This document shows, piece after piece, positions 7,986-16,183 of a DNA stretch of 62,368 nt; position 1 is the stretch's first letter, and the number at the start of each line of letters is the position of its first letter. Made by a program: the position numbers and the translations under genes. Origin of the DNA: Roseiflexus sp. (GTDB taxonomy: Bacteria > Chloroflexota > Chloroflexia > Chloroflexales > Roseiflexaceae). The notes under the pieces were generated by a model that saw only the letters and a list, made by a program, of their open reading frames with translations, was not told the DNA's origin and did not search any database. The DNA lies in NCBI GenBank assembly GCA_017743475.1, contig JAGHYV010000017.1:1-62368 (forward strand), given 5' to 3'.

Positions 7986-10187
7986 ATGAACATGGTACGA
8001 TGGTTTCAACGATTGATCGGCCAGCCAGCATCTCCTGGGGATGGATCGGCGCAGCGAGCGCCGGAGCGCACCTGGAAGCGCCTGACTGTCGGGTTGAGCT
8101 TGGGGCTTGCACTAGTTATCTGGTTAGCACTGGTATGGCAACCAGTTATTGCCCCAGACCTGCAACTTGGGCGACCGAGTCCACGCGATATTCAGGCGGA
8201 TCGCACCGTCACCTATGTGAGCGAGTGGCGCACCGAGCAGGAACGCGCGCGTGCTGAGAGTTCCGCTGATACAGTTGTCTACTCGCGCGATATGAGCATT
8301 CCCATTCAGCAGCGCGCCGAACTCAAGAACCTGCTACAGACTATTACCCAGATCCGTGACGATCCGACGCTGACCAAGACGCAGGAACGCGAACGCCTGA
8401 CCAGCCTGCCGAACAGTACGCTGATCATCTCACCCGAACTGGCAAGCGCCATTGCTCGCCAGACAGACGAGTCGTGGGTATTGATCAGTACCCTCTCGCT
8501 TGAACTGTACGACCGGGCGCTGAGCGAAAACAGGTACATGCTCAACGATCAGAAGATTGCTGAGCTGCGCTCGTTCTCACTGCCATACTGGGCTTCACTC
8601 CAGGCGGAAACCGAAGAGCAGGCGAAGTTGATCGCACTGTTCAGCGGTTCGTTTCTGAAGAGCAATCAGTTCATCGACGAAGAAGCGACTCAACGCCGCA
8701 AACAGGAAGTCCGTGAGGCAGTGCGACCGGTAACCGTCCGGATTCTGGAGGGTGAAAGCATCGTGCGCCAGGGTGATGTGGTGACTCCCGATGTTCTGGA
8801 GAAACTCGAAGCACTAGGCGCACTGCGAACCAAAACCAACTGGGTTGCACTTGGGGGTAAGGCGCTGCTGGCACTGCTGATCGCTGGCATCTTTGGTGCA
8901 TATGTAGCAGTTGCTCAACACGAGACGCTCAAAGAAACCCGACCGTTGCTGCTTGTTTTTAGCCTGATGGCATTGACAATCATTGCCGCACGACTGGTCG
9001 TTCCGTTCGGCATTCAGTGGACCTATGCATTCCCGCTGGCACTGATCGCGCTACTGCTGGCAGCCTTGTTCAACGTTGGGCTATCGCTCATGAGTGTGGG
9101 AGTACTGAGTATCATCATCGCCAGTTTGAGCGATAAGCAACTGGCGACTGCTCTGATCCTCTTTCTAGGAAGCATCGCTGGGGCATTCCTGATTGGGCGC
9201 GGTGAGCGCTCGCTGCTGTTCTTCATTAGCGGTGTAGCGATTTTTTCCGTCACTGCCTTGGCCCAGTTCGCCTTTCATTTGATGAACGGTGTGTCGCCAG
9301 CACTGGATCAGGCAATGGCAATCCTGGCGGTCAGCGGGATCAACGGCGCACTCTCGGCAATTCTGGCGCTGGGGTTGTATAACCTGACAGGACAGCTTGC
9401 TGGCATCGTCACTCCGCTTCGTCTGATGGAACTGGCGCATCCGGCGCAACCACTGCTGCGTCGTCTGATCCGCGAAGCGCCCGGAACCTACTATCACAGC
9501 GTTGCGGTTGGCAATCTGGCGGAAAGCGCTGCCGAAGCAATCGGTGCTGATGCCCTTCTGCTACGGGTCGCATCGTACTACCACGATATCGGAAAAACAA
9601 TCCGCCCATTTTTCTTTACCGATAATCAGAGTGATCGCGAGAATGTTCACGATGAACTCGATCCTTTGACCAGCGCGCAGATCATTGCTGACCACGTGCG
9701 TGAGGGTCGAAAGATGGCTATCGCTGCCGGTCTGCCATCGCAGATCGTCGATTTTATCAGCACCCATCACGGTACCAGCGTGATCAAATATTTCTACCAG
9801 CGCGCGCTCCAGCAGCATGATACGGTCAACATTGAGGATTATCGTTACCCTGGTCCACGTCCGCGCACCCGTGAACAGGGGATCATGATGCTTGCCGATA
9901 CCGTCGAAGCAACAGTGCGCTCAAAGTTTCAGGCCGGAAGCGTGATTTCTAACCGTGAAGGGAACAATGGCGATGCCCGATCGCGTGAACAAGGGAAGAC
10001 CCTTGAGGAACTCGTGACCGCCATTATCGATGAACGAGTACGGAGCGGTCAACTCGATGAATGCCCGCTGACCCTGAGCGATCTGGCGCGTATTCGCCAG
10101 GCATTTATCACCACGCTCCAGGGGATTTATCATCCGCGAGTCGACTATACGCCGAAAACCGTTGTGTCGTCGGACTGGCAGTCGTGA
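7986..10187 (+). CDS. 7TM-HD domain phosphodiesterase (PgpH/YqfF-like)
   Basis: The 733-residue membrane protein has the 7TMR-HD architecture: one N-terminal transmembrane helix (about residues 38-55), a long extracytoplasmic 7TMR-HDED domain (about 60-280), seven hydrophobic helices (about 290-490) and a cytoplasmic HD domain with YYHSVAVGNLAE and the metal-binding HDIGK near residue 535, then a THHGT segment. Characterised members such as Listeria PgpH hydrolyse cyclic di-AMP. The usual neighbours in many bacteria are phoH, ybeY and dgkA. Here ybeY and dgkA follow after a gap occupied by a repeat element. Start Met codons at 7986 and 7992 are both possible. Confidence 0.92.
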   Translation: MNMVRWFQRLIGQPASPGDGSAQRAPERTWKRLTVGLSLGLALVIWLALVWQPVIAPDLQLGRPSPRDIQADRTVTYVSEWRTEQERARAESSADTVVYSRDMSIPIQQRAELKNLLQTITQIRDDPTLTKTQERERLTSLPNSTLIISPELASAIARQTDESWVLISTLSLELYDRALSENRYMLNDQKIAELRSFSLPYWASLQAETEEQAKLIALFSGSFLKSNQFIDEEATQRRKQEVREAVRPVTVRILEGESIVRQGDVVTPDVLEKLEALGALRTKTNWVALGGKALLALLIAGIFGAYVAVAQHETLKETRPLLLVFSLMALTIIAARLVVPFGIQWTYAFPLALIALLLAALFNVGLSLMSVGVLSIIIASLSDKQLATALILFLGSIAGAFLIGRGERSLLFFISGVAIFSVTALAQFAFHLMNGVSPALDQAMAILAVSGINGALSAILALGLYNLTGQLAGIVTPLRLMELAHPAQPLLRRLIREAPGTYYHSVAVGNLAESAAEAIGADALLLRVASYYHDIGKTIRPFFFTDNQSDRENVHDELDPLTSAQIIADHVREGRKMAIAAGLPSQIVDFISTHHGTSVIKYFYQRALQQHDTVNIEDYRYPGPRPRTREQGIMMLADTVEATVRSKFQAGSVISNREGNNGDARSREQGKTLEELVTAIIDERVRSGQLDECPLTLSDLARIRQAFITTLQGIYHPRVDYTPKTVVSSDWQS

Positions 10188-10324
10188 GTCGATTGCAAAT
10201 TGTGAGTCGCGTGCAGCACCGTGGCATCTCAGCAGACGCAGCGAGCAATTGATAGAAACCCCTGTGCGTCCGACGTCTCAGCGGTACGTTTTTGCAGCAA
10301 AGCATATAGAATAACATAGTAACT

Positions 10325-10430
10325 GTTCACACCTGGGCCTAGGGTAACATACGTGCCTGGGAGCGATGGCGTGACACCCTCGTCCCATCTACGCGGGCAA
10401 GATGCCCTCGCTCCCAGGAAAAATGTGAAC
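10325..10430 (+). repeat. MITE-like element with GTTCACA/TGTGAAC terminal inverted repeats
   Basis: This 106-base segment starts GTTCACA and ends TGTGAAC and carries internal blocks cctagggtaaca, cctgggagcga and cctcgctcccagg. A related copy in the opposite orientation, with the same termini and the same blocks, is at 53235-53324. It fills most of the gap between the 7TM-HD gene and ybeY, which are often directly adjacent. The rest of the gap (10188-10545) shows nothing else definite. Confidence 0.7.
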
Positions 10431-10545
10431 ACGTAATAGTATCGTGTTGCCTGGAAAGTGTGCATTTACGAAAGAATCTGGCAGTTGCACACCAGTGACT
10501 CTGCGCTACAATTGTTCTCGTTGTTGAGCCAGGTGTCGTGTTCGT

Positions 10546-11028
10546 ATGAGCGACTCTGAGAGAACTATCGAGATCCAGGTTGTTCCCCAGTATATGGCAC
10601 ACGTCGATAGCGCACTGATCGAACGGGCTGTCGAATGCACGTTGCGGATGGAACAGGTTGCGGGACCGGTAGAAGTTGGCATCCTGATCACCGACGACAC
10701 CGAGTTGCAGCGGTTGAATCAGGCATACCGCGGCGTTGATGCGCCAACCGATGTTCTCTCCTTCGCCGAAGCGGACGACGACAGCACATTCGTTCGACCT
10801 CCCGACGCGCCGCACTATCTGGGAGATATCGCCATCTCGTGGGAACGGGTTGTTGCCCAGGCGGCAGAGTATGGTCATTCGCGCGAACGCGAACTTGCCT
10901 TTCTGGTTGTACATGGTATGCTCCACCTCCTGGGCTACGATCATGAACGCAGTCCAGCCGATGAAACCAATATGCGCGCACGCGAGGAGGAGATCCTGCG
11001 TGCGCTTGGCTTGAGCCGTGAGGAGTGA
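10546..11028 (+). CDS. ybeY: Endoribonuclease YbeY
   Basis: The 160-residue metalloprotein has the single-strand endoribonuclease signature HGMLHLLGYDHE (H-x3-H-x5-H zinc site) near residue 124. The family strand-loop LNQAYRGVDAPTDVLSFAE is near residue 62. YbeY takes part in 16S rRNA 3' end maturation and ribosome quality control in the cytoplasm. The length is typical. It overlaps or abuts the kinase gene that follows (stop TGA 11026-11028, next ATG 11031), so the two are almost certainly co-translated. Confidence 0.95.
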   Translation: MSDSERTIEIQVVPQYMAHVDSALIERAVECTLRMEQVAGPVEVGILITDDTELQRLNQAYRGVDAPTDVLSFAEADDDSTFVRPPDAPHYLGDIAISWERVVAQAAEYGHSRERELAFLVVHGMLHLLGYDHERSPADETNMRAREEEILRALGLSREE

Positions 11029-11030
11029 TC

Positions 11031-11516
11031 ATGGCGACCAATCACCAACATTCAACTGATCGCCCGGTTGTCGTTGATTATCGATCCCATCGTCTGCACG
11101 CCAAAGCAATGCGGCGCAATCAGACGGTTGGCTGGGTGCACAGGCGTCTACGATCGTTTCCATTCGCTTTCGCAGGGATTGGACATCTGTTGCGCACTCA
11201 GGGGAATGCGCAGATCCACGTGGCAGTTGGGAGCGTGGCAATCATCCTCGGTTTTCTGTTCAATATCGAACGCGGCGAATGGCTAGCACTGGCGCTGACC
11301 ATTACACTGGTGCTGGCTGCTGAGGGGGTAAATACTGCCGTCGAAGCGGTTGTTGATCTGGTGACCCCTGGATTTCACCCGCTTGCCAAGATTGCCAAGG
11401 ATGTGGCTGCCGGTACAGTGTTGCTGACCGCGATTGGTGCTGTTGTGGTTGGGTTGATCGTCTTCTTGCCGCGTCTCTGGGCGCTCGCCGCACCATGGGT
11501 GATGGGCGCACTCTGA
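11031..11516 (+). CDS. dgkA: Diacylglycerol/undecaprenol kinase
   Basis: The 161-residue protein has an N-terminal cytoplasmic stretch of about 40 residues, then the family core: FAFAGIGHLLRTQGNAQIH, three membrane helices (about residues 60-78, 83-102, 133-155) and the catalytic signature AAEGVNTAVEAVVDLV. Gram-positive members phosphorylate undecaprenol, feeding the cell-wall lipid carrier pool. That fits uppP at 14957 and the wall-synthesis genes at 33998-39817. The ATG at 11031 lies behind a GTGAGGAG ribosome site inside ybeY; a GTG at 11025 is a possible alternative. The N-terminal extension is longer than in most homologues. Confidence 0.92.
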   Translation: MATNHQHSTDRPVVVDYRSHRLHAKAMRRNQTVGWVHRRLRSFPFAFAGIGHLLRTQGNAQIHVAVGSVAIILGFLFNIERGEWLALALTITLVLAAEGVNTAVEAVVDLVTPGFHPLAKIAKDVAAGTVLLTAIGAVVVGLIVFLPRLWALAAPWVMGAL

Positions 11517-11524
11517 GCGGAAGC

Positions 11525-12793
11525 ATGAAGATTCTGCTGCTGGCACCATATCCACCATACCCGCCACGCGGCGGCGGTGCAATGCGCACATACCAGATCA
11601 TCCGTGGTCTGGCGCAGCGTCATACCCTGACCTGCCTCACCTTCGTACCCGATGCTGCGGCAGAACAGGCGCTCGCGCCATTGCGCGACCTGTGCCGGTT
11701 GATCACAGTGCGCGGTCCTGCGCTACGATCGTTGATCCAGCGCGCGTGGACAACCCTGGCGTCGCCGCTCCCCGATATGGCGCTACGGAATACATCGCCT
11801 GCCTTCCGCACCGTCCTCCACGACCTGGTTGCGCACGAGCGCTTTGACATCATCCAGGCAGAGAGCATCGAGATGGCATCGTACCTCATCGATCTGGCGT
11901 ACAACGCCAGGTCATCATCATCGATGATCTTCCACCGACCATTGCTGGTGCTCGATCAGTTCAATGCCGAATATGTGCTGCAGAAGCGCATGGCAATTAC
12001 TGATCTGCGCACTGCATTTATGCTCGCCGACCCTGTGCGTCGCGGCGCAGGCGGTGTCTATTCTTTGACCCAGTGGATCAAACTGGCGCATTACGAACGT
12101 CGCATCCTGCAAATGTGCGATGCCATTATTGTCGTTTCAGAAGAGGATCGTAAAGCGCTGGAACGTCTTGGCGGAACGTGCCATGCAGTTGTGCCAAACG
12201 GCGTGGATACCATGTTCTTCAGCCGGGAGACGCTCACCGGCGATCATCGGGCACCGCTACCGTATGCAGCACCAGTGATGGTATTCAGTGGAACGCTCGA
12301 TTTTCGTCCCAATCTCGACGCGCTCGTCTGGTTTATCGACGCAGTCCTGCCCCGCATTCACGCCCGACGCCCCGACGCCCGGCTGCTCGTCGTTGGGCGG
12401 CGGCCCGTGCCGATCTTGCACCGTCTTGCCGAACGGGGACGCCTTGTTCTGACTGGCGAAGTCAGCGACGTGCGCCCATTCCTGGCTGGTGCTGCGGTCT
12501 ACATTGTGCCGATGCGGATTGGCGGTGGCATACGCCTGAAAGTGCTCGAAGCATTCGCACTCGAAGTACCGGTTGTCAGCACAACGCTGGGAGTTGAAGG
12601 GATTGCCGGGCTGCGCGACGGCATCCACTGCCTGCTGGCAGACACACCACAACAGTTCGCCAACGCTGTTGTGCGTCTACTGGATGATCCAGTGTTTGGG
12701 CGAATACTCGGCGCTGCCGGGCGGCGACTGGCGTGTGCAGAATACGACTGGAAAGCGATTATCCCGCGCATGGAAGCGGTCTATCAGCGTTGA
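11525..12793 (+). CDS. Family 4-type glycosyltransferase
   Basis: The 422-residue GT-B enzyme begins MKILLLAPYPPYPPRGGGAMR, where the glycine-rich loop of the acceptor domain is expected. The C-terminal domain has MVFSGTLDFRPN, LLVVGRRP and the donor-site motif GGGIRLKVLEAFALEVPVVS with the conserved glutamate. No signal peptide or membrane helix is present, so it acts on the cytoplasmic side using a nucleotide sugar; donor and acceptor cannot be deduced. The ATG at 11525 is preferred to an upstream start at 11495 that would overlap the kinase gene. It is 8 bases after dgkA and probably in the same operon. Confidence 0.9.
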   Translation: MKILLLAPYPPYPPRGGGAMRTYQIIRGLAQRHTLTCLTFVPDAAAEQALAPLRDLCRLITVRGPALRSLIQRAWTTLASPLPDMALRNTSPAFRTVLHDLVAHERFDIIQAESIEMASYLIDLAYNARSSSSMIFHRPLLVLDQFNAEYVLQKRMAITDLRTAFMLADPVRRGAGGVYSLTQWIKLAHYERRILQMCDAIIVVSEEDRKALERLGGTCHAVVPNGVDTMFFSRETLTGDHRAPLPYAAPVMVFSGTLDFRPNLDALVWFIDAVLPRIHARRPDARLLVVGRRPVPILHRLAERGRLVLTGEVSDVRPFLAGAAVYIVPMRIGGGIRLKVLEAFALEVPVVSTTLGVEGIAGLRDGIHCLLADTPQQFANAVVRLLDDPVFGRILGAAGRRLACAEYDWKAIIPRMEAVYQR

Positions 12794-12806
12794 AAGTTGA
12801 AGGAAC

Positions 12807-12820
12807 GTTGAACGTTCAAC
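12807..12820. terminator. Perfect palindrome GTTGAACGTTCAAC after the glycosyltransferase
   Basis: Two 7-base arms meet without a loop just after the glycosyltransferase stop. A longer version of the same sequence lies at the end of uvrA (33106-33133). It may be a terminator-like or repeat-derived structure. There is no T-run. Confidence 0.35.
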
Positions 12821-12870
12821 CTCAGCGGACGGCCCCAAGCGTATCGTAGCAAGAACACGCGCGGTTTATC

Positions 12871-13032
12871 ATGTACTTCACCCACATATGCCCGCGATGC
12901 GGGTTGGTCGTGAACTATGATTACAACGCAGCAAGCAACCTCCTGCATCGAGGACTCTATGTTCTACAGTCGAAGCGAAATACGCAACGACTGTGGGGCA
13001 TCACCCTCCAAAGCTCGATTCCTCAGAGATGA
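12871..13032 (+). pseudogene. C-terminal remnant of an IS200/IS605-type TnpB
   Basis: The 53-codon frame reads ICPRCGLVVNYDYNAASNLL and continues HRGL. This matches the end of TnpB/OrfB proteins: the second CxxC of the zinc ribbon followed by the D-x-N-A-A-x-N-I-L catalytic segment (the last RuvC aspartate). Nothing resembling the first CxxC or the body of TnpB is found upstream, so it is a remnant. The reading frame ends at TGA 13030-13032. It overlaps, in a different frame, the 5' end of the phospholipase D-like gene. No omega-RNA-like element can be recognised. Confidence 0.75.
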
Positions 13033-14140
13033 GCGCCGTTGCAGGCAACGTTTCAAGTTATGGCAGGTTCTTCTGGCGCTCCTGATTCTAAGTGTATGCT
13101 ACATACTGACGACACCCGGTTCTATCAAACCGCCACCCTCCGATAACCGCACTGCTGCAGATCAGGTACGTGTATTTTTCACTACACCGACGTTACGCTA
13201 CCCGGATGTTCCCAAACGACGCGCCCTGTCACCAGTGCTGCACGGGCTTATCGATGACATTGCTCATGCCCGCACGTCGGTTGAGGTAGCTGCCTTCGAC
13301 TTCGACCTGCCGCAGCTGGTCAATGCACTGATCCAGGCCAGGCGTCGCGGCGTTACCGTGCGCGCTGTCATCGACAGCGAGAACCTGGTCGACCCGGCAG
13401 TCGCAATGCTCACCGGGCGCCTGCAAGACTGGCAGGTTCCGATCACATTCGACCGACGGGCGCCATTTATGCACAATAAGTTCGTTGTAATCGACGATGC
13501 CATTGTGTGGACTGGTTCGTGGAATCTGACCGAAAACTGCACCTTCCGCAACAATAACAACGCGATACGCATTAAAAGTCGGCAGATCGCTGCTGCTTAC
13601 CGACGCGAATTCGATCAGATGCACGCAGGCACCTTTGGAACCGCCAAACGCAGCAGTGCGCCGCGTTCCGCAACCCGTATCAACGATGGATCTATCGAAA
13701 TCTACTTCTCACCACAAGACAAAGCGCTCCCCTTTATTCTCGAACAGATTGAACAGACACGCAGTACACTTGTCTTCATGGCATTTTCATTCACCTCGGC
13801 GCCGATCGCGGATGCATTAATTGATGCAGCGGCACGTGGTGTACACGTCGAGGGAGTCATCGAAAAACGCAACGCCGGAGGGACAGGGTCAGTATTCGCG
13901 CTCCTGCGTAATCGGGGAATTGATGTTCGAGAGGACGGCAACTGCTACATCATGCATCACAAGGTCATAATCATCGACAACCACATCGTCATTACTGGTT
14001 CATACAATTTTACCAGCAACGCAGAAAACACGAATGATGAAAACCTGGCAATCATCCGCAGTACAGCGATTGCCAGGCTTTTTCTCGAAGAATACGCACG
14101 TATTGGACGCCAGGCTACTGAGCCGACGCGCTGCAACTAG
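12917..14140 (+). CDS. Phospholipase D-like protein with two HKD domains, membrane-anchored
   Basis: The 407-residue protein has one hydrophobic helix (WQVLLALLILSVCYIL, about residues 49-64) followed by two PLD half-sites. The first is HNKFVVIDD with WTGSWNLT. The second is HHKVIIIDNH with ITGSYNFT and a downstream NDEN. Both have the H-x-K-x4-D pattern expected of an active enzyme. Members of the superfamily include phospholipases, cardiolipin synthases and nucleases such as Nuc; the short two-domain form with membrane anchor resembles Nuc-like or lipid-active proteins. The only start codons before the anchor, 12917 and 12959, both lie within the TnpB remnant read in another frame, so the gene's 5' end was probably supplied by the insertion sequence. 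Confidence 0.83.
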   Translation: MITTQQATSCIEDSMFYSRSEIRNDCGASPSKARFLRDERRCRQRFKLWQVLLALLILSVCYILTTPGSIKPPPSDNRTAADQVRVFFTTPTLRYPDVPKRRALSPVLHGLIDDIAHARTSVEVAAFDFDLPQLVNALIQARRRGVTVRAVIDSENLVDPAVAMLTGRLQDWQVPITFDRRAPFMHNKFVVIDDAIVWTGSWNLTENCTFRNNNNAIRIKSRQIAAAYRREFDQMHAGTFGTAKRSSAPRSATRINDGSIEIYFSPQDKALPFILEQIEQTRSTLVFMAFSFTSAPIADALIDAAARGVHVEGVIEKRNAGGTGSVFALLRNRGIDVREDGNCYIMHHKVIIIDNHIVITGSYNFTSNAENTNDENLAIIRSTAIARLFLEEYARIGRQATEPTRCN

Positions 14141-14523
14141 GTATTTGGTACATTAATCGGGTGCTTGCGCGGTCGCCCTGGTCTTCTGCGAGGCAGTCCT
14201 TCCGATGCTGAGTTTGTAGAAGATGCAACAGAAGCCGATGGTTCGAGTGTCTCTGGAATCAGTTCAACAATTTTGAATGGAATGGTCGATCCGCGCGTGC
14301 GGAAGAACAGAATGTCGAACCCTCGGCGCCTTGCAGCAGCACGTAGGCGATTACGGACGGTTGTACGTCTGTCGTCTGGTTCGAGCTCCACCTCACCATA
14401 ATCGCCGATAGTGTAGTCTTCTAGAAATTGATCGTACTCTGCCGCAATCAGCGCTCTCATGCCTTTACCTTTGTTTTCGAGGAGGAGTACCTCCTCCTTT
14501 GTGAGTTTGCGAACCTTGGGCAT
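14137..14523 (-). CDS. Small basic protein with AT-hook-like tail, function unknown
   Basis: The frame encodes 128 residues from the ATG at 14523, which follows an AAAGGA ribosome site; a longer frame upstream would remove that leader. The N-terminus is charged and helical (MPKVRKLTKEEVLLLENKGKG). The middle has the pattern RTTVRNRLRAAARRRGFDI followed by a beta-rich stretch. The C-terminus contains PGRPRKHP, matching the R-G-R-P core of AT-hook minor-groove binders in reduced form. I infer possible DNA binding but do not recognise the family. Its end overlaps the 3' end of the convergent PLD-like gene by 4 bases. Confidence 0.65.
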   Translation of the reverse strand: MPKVRKLTKEEVLLLENKGKGMRALIAAEYDQFLEDYTIGDYGEVELEPDDRRTTVRNRLRAAARRRGFDILFFRTRGSTIPFKIVELIPETLEPSASVASSTNSASEGLPRRRPGRPRKHPINVPNT

Positions 14524-14627
14524 AGCAGCATCCTTTCCGTAGTTCTGCCAGACACAGAATGAAAACCCCCCGACGGGTAAATGATAAGCAATCAAGAGAG
14601 GATTGAGATCCGATTACTCCACCAACC

Positions 14628-14656
14628 ATTGTATACCACTTTTTTATTCTACGCAA
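14628..14656 (-). promoter_or_regulatory. Promoter for the AT-hook-like gene
   Basis: On the minus strand TTGCGT (14656-14651) and TACAAT (14633-14628) are 17 bases apart, predicting a leader of about 95 bases before the ATG at 14523. The rest of the gap 14524-14956 shows no gene I can support. Confidence 0.5.
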
Positions 14657-14956
14657 GCGGATTTTCGGCTCTATCCACTCAAATAGCATATCTTTCACGT
14701 TGTTCCACGCGATCTCTTGCTTCCAGGGCGGCGCAAGATGAGTGTCAAATGCCATTACGCGGTCGAATTGCCCCATAACTGGTATGTGGAGATCAATACT
14801 GTGTCACCCAAATGCGCCGCCGCGACTCCGCCAATCTCGAACGTTCCGATGCGTCTGGTATAATGCACCGGTACGCACTGATACACCCGGTTGCACCAAT
14901 ACCGGTTGATTGCAGGATCAAACACTACTTCGAACCATTTAGAAAGTGAATGCTAC

Positions 14957-15877
14957 ATGCACTCTTCTGAACTTGCTCCGGTTGATCAAACGCGTTCGCG
15001 CAAAACCCTTGTGCTGATGCTGATTGCGCTGGTATTGATCGGCATTGCGCTGCTGATTGCGATTCCAACTGCCAGTGACTGGTGGAAAGCCGCTGTGCTG
15101 GGCATCGTCGAGGGATTGACCGAGTTTCTCCCGATCTCATCGACAGGTCATCTGCTGATTGTGTCGAACCTGCTGGGTTTCGAGGGGAGCATAGGAGGAA
15201 CCTTCGAGATTTTCATTCAGCTCGGCGCGGTTCTTGCTGTCGTAGGGTACTACGCATCCGACCTGCTACGTCAGGCGCGTATGGCGCCGCACGATCCGCA
15301 CATACAACGATTCTGGATCGCAATCGGTGTGGCGTTTCTTCCTGCAGCGATCATCGGACTTGCGCTGCACGGATGGATCAAGGCGGTGCTCTTTTCGCCA
15401 GCGGTCATCGGTACAGCCCTGATCGTCGGCGGTATCGTCTTGATCATCGTTGAGCGATTGCCTCGGCGCACTGCGACTGTCCACAATGCTACCCATTTAT
15501 CACTTCGCCAGGCGCTTGGCATCGGTATTGCTCAGGTCCTGGCGCTGACGCCGGGGGTATCGCGCTCAGCGGCGTCGATAATTGGCGGAATGGTCGTCGG
15601 TCTCGACCGACAGGCAGCGACAACGTTTTCGTTCTACCTGGCTATTCCGACACTCGGTGCGGCAACAGTTGTCGATCTGCTGACCAGCCTGGAACAGGTG
15701 ACTCTGGGGGATGTAGGACGGCTGTTCCTGGGTCTGGTGGTCTCGCTAATTGTAGCGTGGCTGAGCATTGACTGGCTGCTGCGCTATGTCGCCAATCACA
15801 GTTTTGTGGCGTTTGGCATCTATCGTATTATTGCCGGATCGATTGTACTGGTGCTTGTCGCCGCAGGAAGATTATAA
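14957..15877 (+). CDS. uppP: Undecaprenyl-diphosphatase UppP
   Basis: The 306-residue membrane enzyme dephosphorylates undecaprenyl diphosphate to recycle the wall-lipid carrier. Its signatures are GIVEGLTEFLPISSTGHL (about residue 52) and PGVSRSAASIIGG (about 199), which together form the active site. At least eight hydrophobic segments are visible. Unusually, the family core starts at about residue 45. It is preceded by an extra charged segment and an additional hydrophobic helix (LVLMLIALVLIGIALLIAI). The ATG at 14957 is the best start; an upstream start at 14891 would add more unrelated residues. It stands alone between repeats. Confidence 0.93.
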   Translation: MHSSELAPVDQTRSRKTLVLMLIALVLIGIALLIAIPTASDWWKAAVLGIVEGLTEFLPISSTGHLLIVSNLLGFEGSIGGTFEIFIQLGAVLAVVGYYASDLLRQARMAPHDPHIQRFWIAIGVAFLPAAIIGLALHGWIKAVLFSPAVIGTALIVGGIVLIIVERLPRRTATVHNATHLSLRQALGIGIAQVLALTPGVSRSAASIIGGMVVGLDRQAATTFSFYLAIPTLGAATVVDLLTSLEQVTLGDVGRLFLGLVVSLIVAWLSIDWLLRYVANHSFVAFGIYRIIAGSIVLVLVAAGRL

Positions 15878-15929
15878 TAGTGGGTCTCCTGCAAAAAGGT
15901 CGTGTCATCGCAGAAGCGCAGAGAGCGAT

Positions 15930-16115
15930 TATAGCGATTCTCACAAAGGTTGAACCTGATGACAAGGTTGAACACGCCTGGGAATGGTGCGCCCCATGCG
16001 ATGGCCAAAATACATTTCGGTCTACACTCCGCCGGAAGCGGGCGCCTCGCGCGACGCAGCGGGACCAGACAAAGGTCAACGTGAGAACTGCTGTAAAAAT
16101 GCTGCACGCCTGGTG
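15930..16115 (+). repeat. Dispersed repeat family B
   Basis: The copy begins agcgattctcacaaaggt, has a tandem-like aggttgaac pair, then catttcggtctacactccgc and the end caacgtgagaactgctgt. The same blocks, in the reverse direction, make up 20100-20285. It fills the gap 15878-16183 between uppP and the ketosynthase gene and has no coding potential I can defend. Confidence 0.75.
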
Positions 16116-16183
16116 CTTGGCAGTACCTTTTTGCAGTGAAATCAATAGTGTATTCCAGTATTGTACAGAGAGGAGAGAGCGCG

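Noticed and set aside
14465-14776. 103-codon minus-strand frame upstream of the AT-hook-like gene
   Set aside because: It overlaps the better-supported gene in another frame and includes its promoter; the middle has no recognisable domain.
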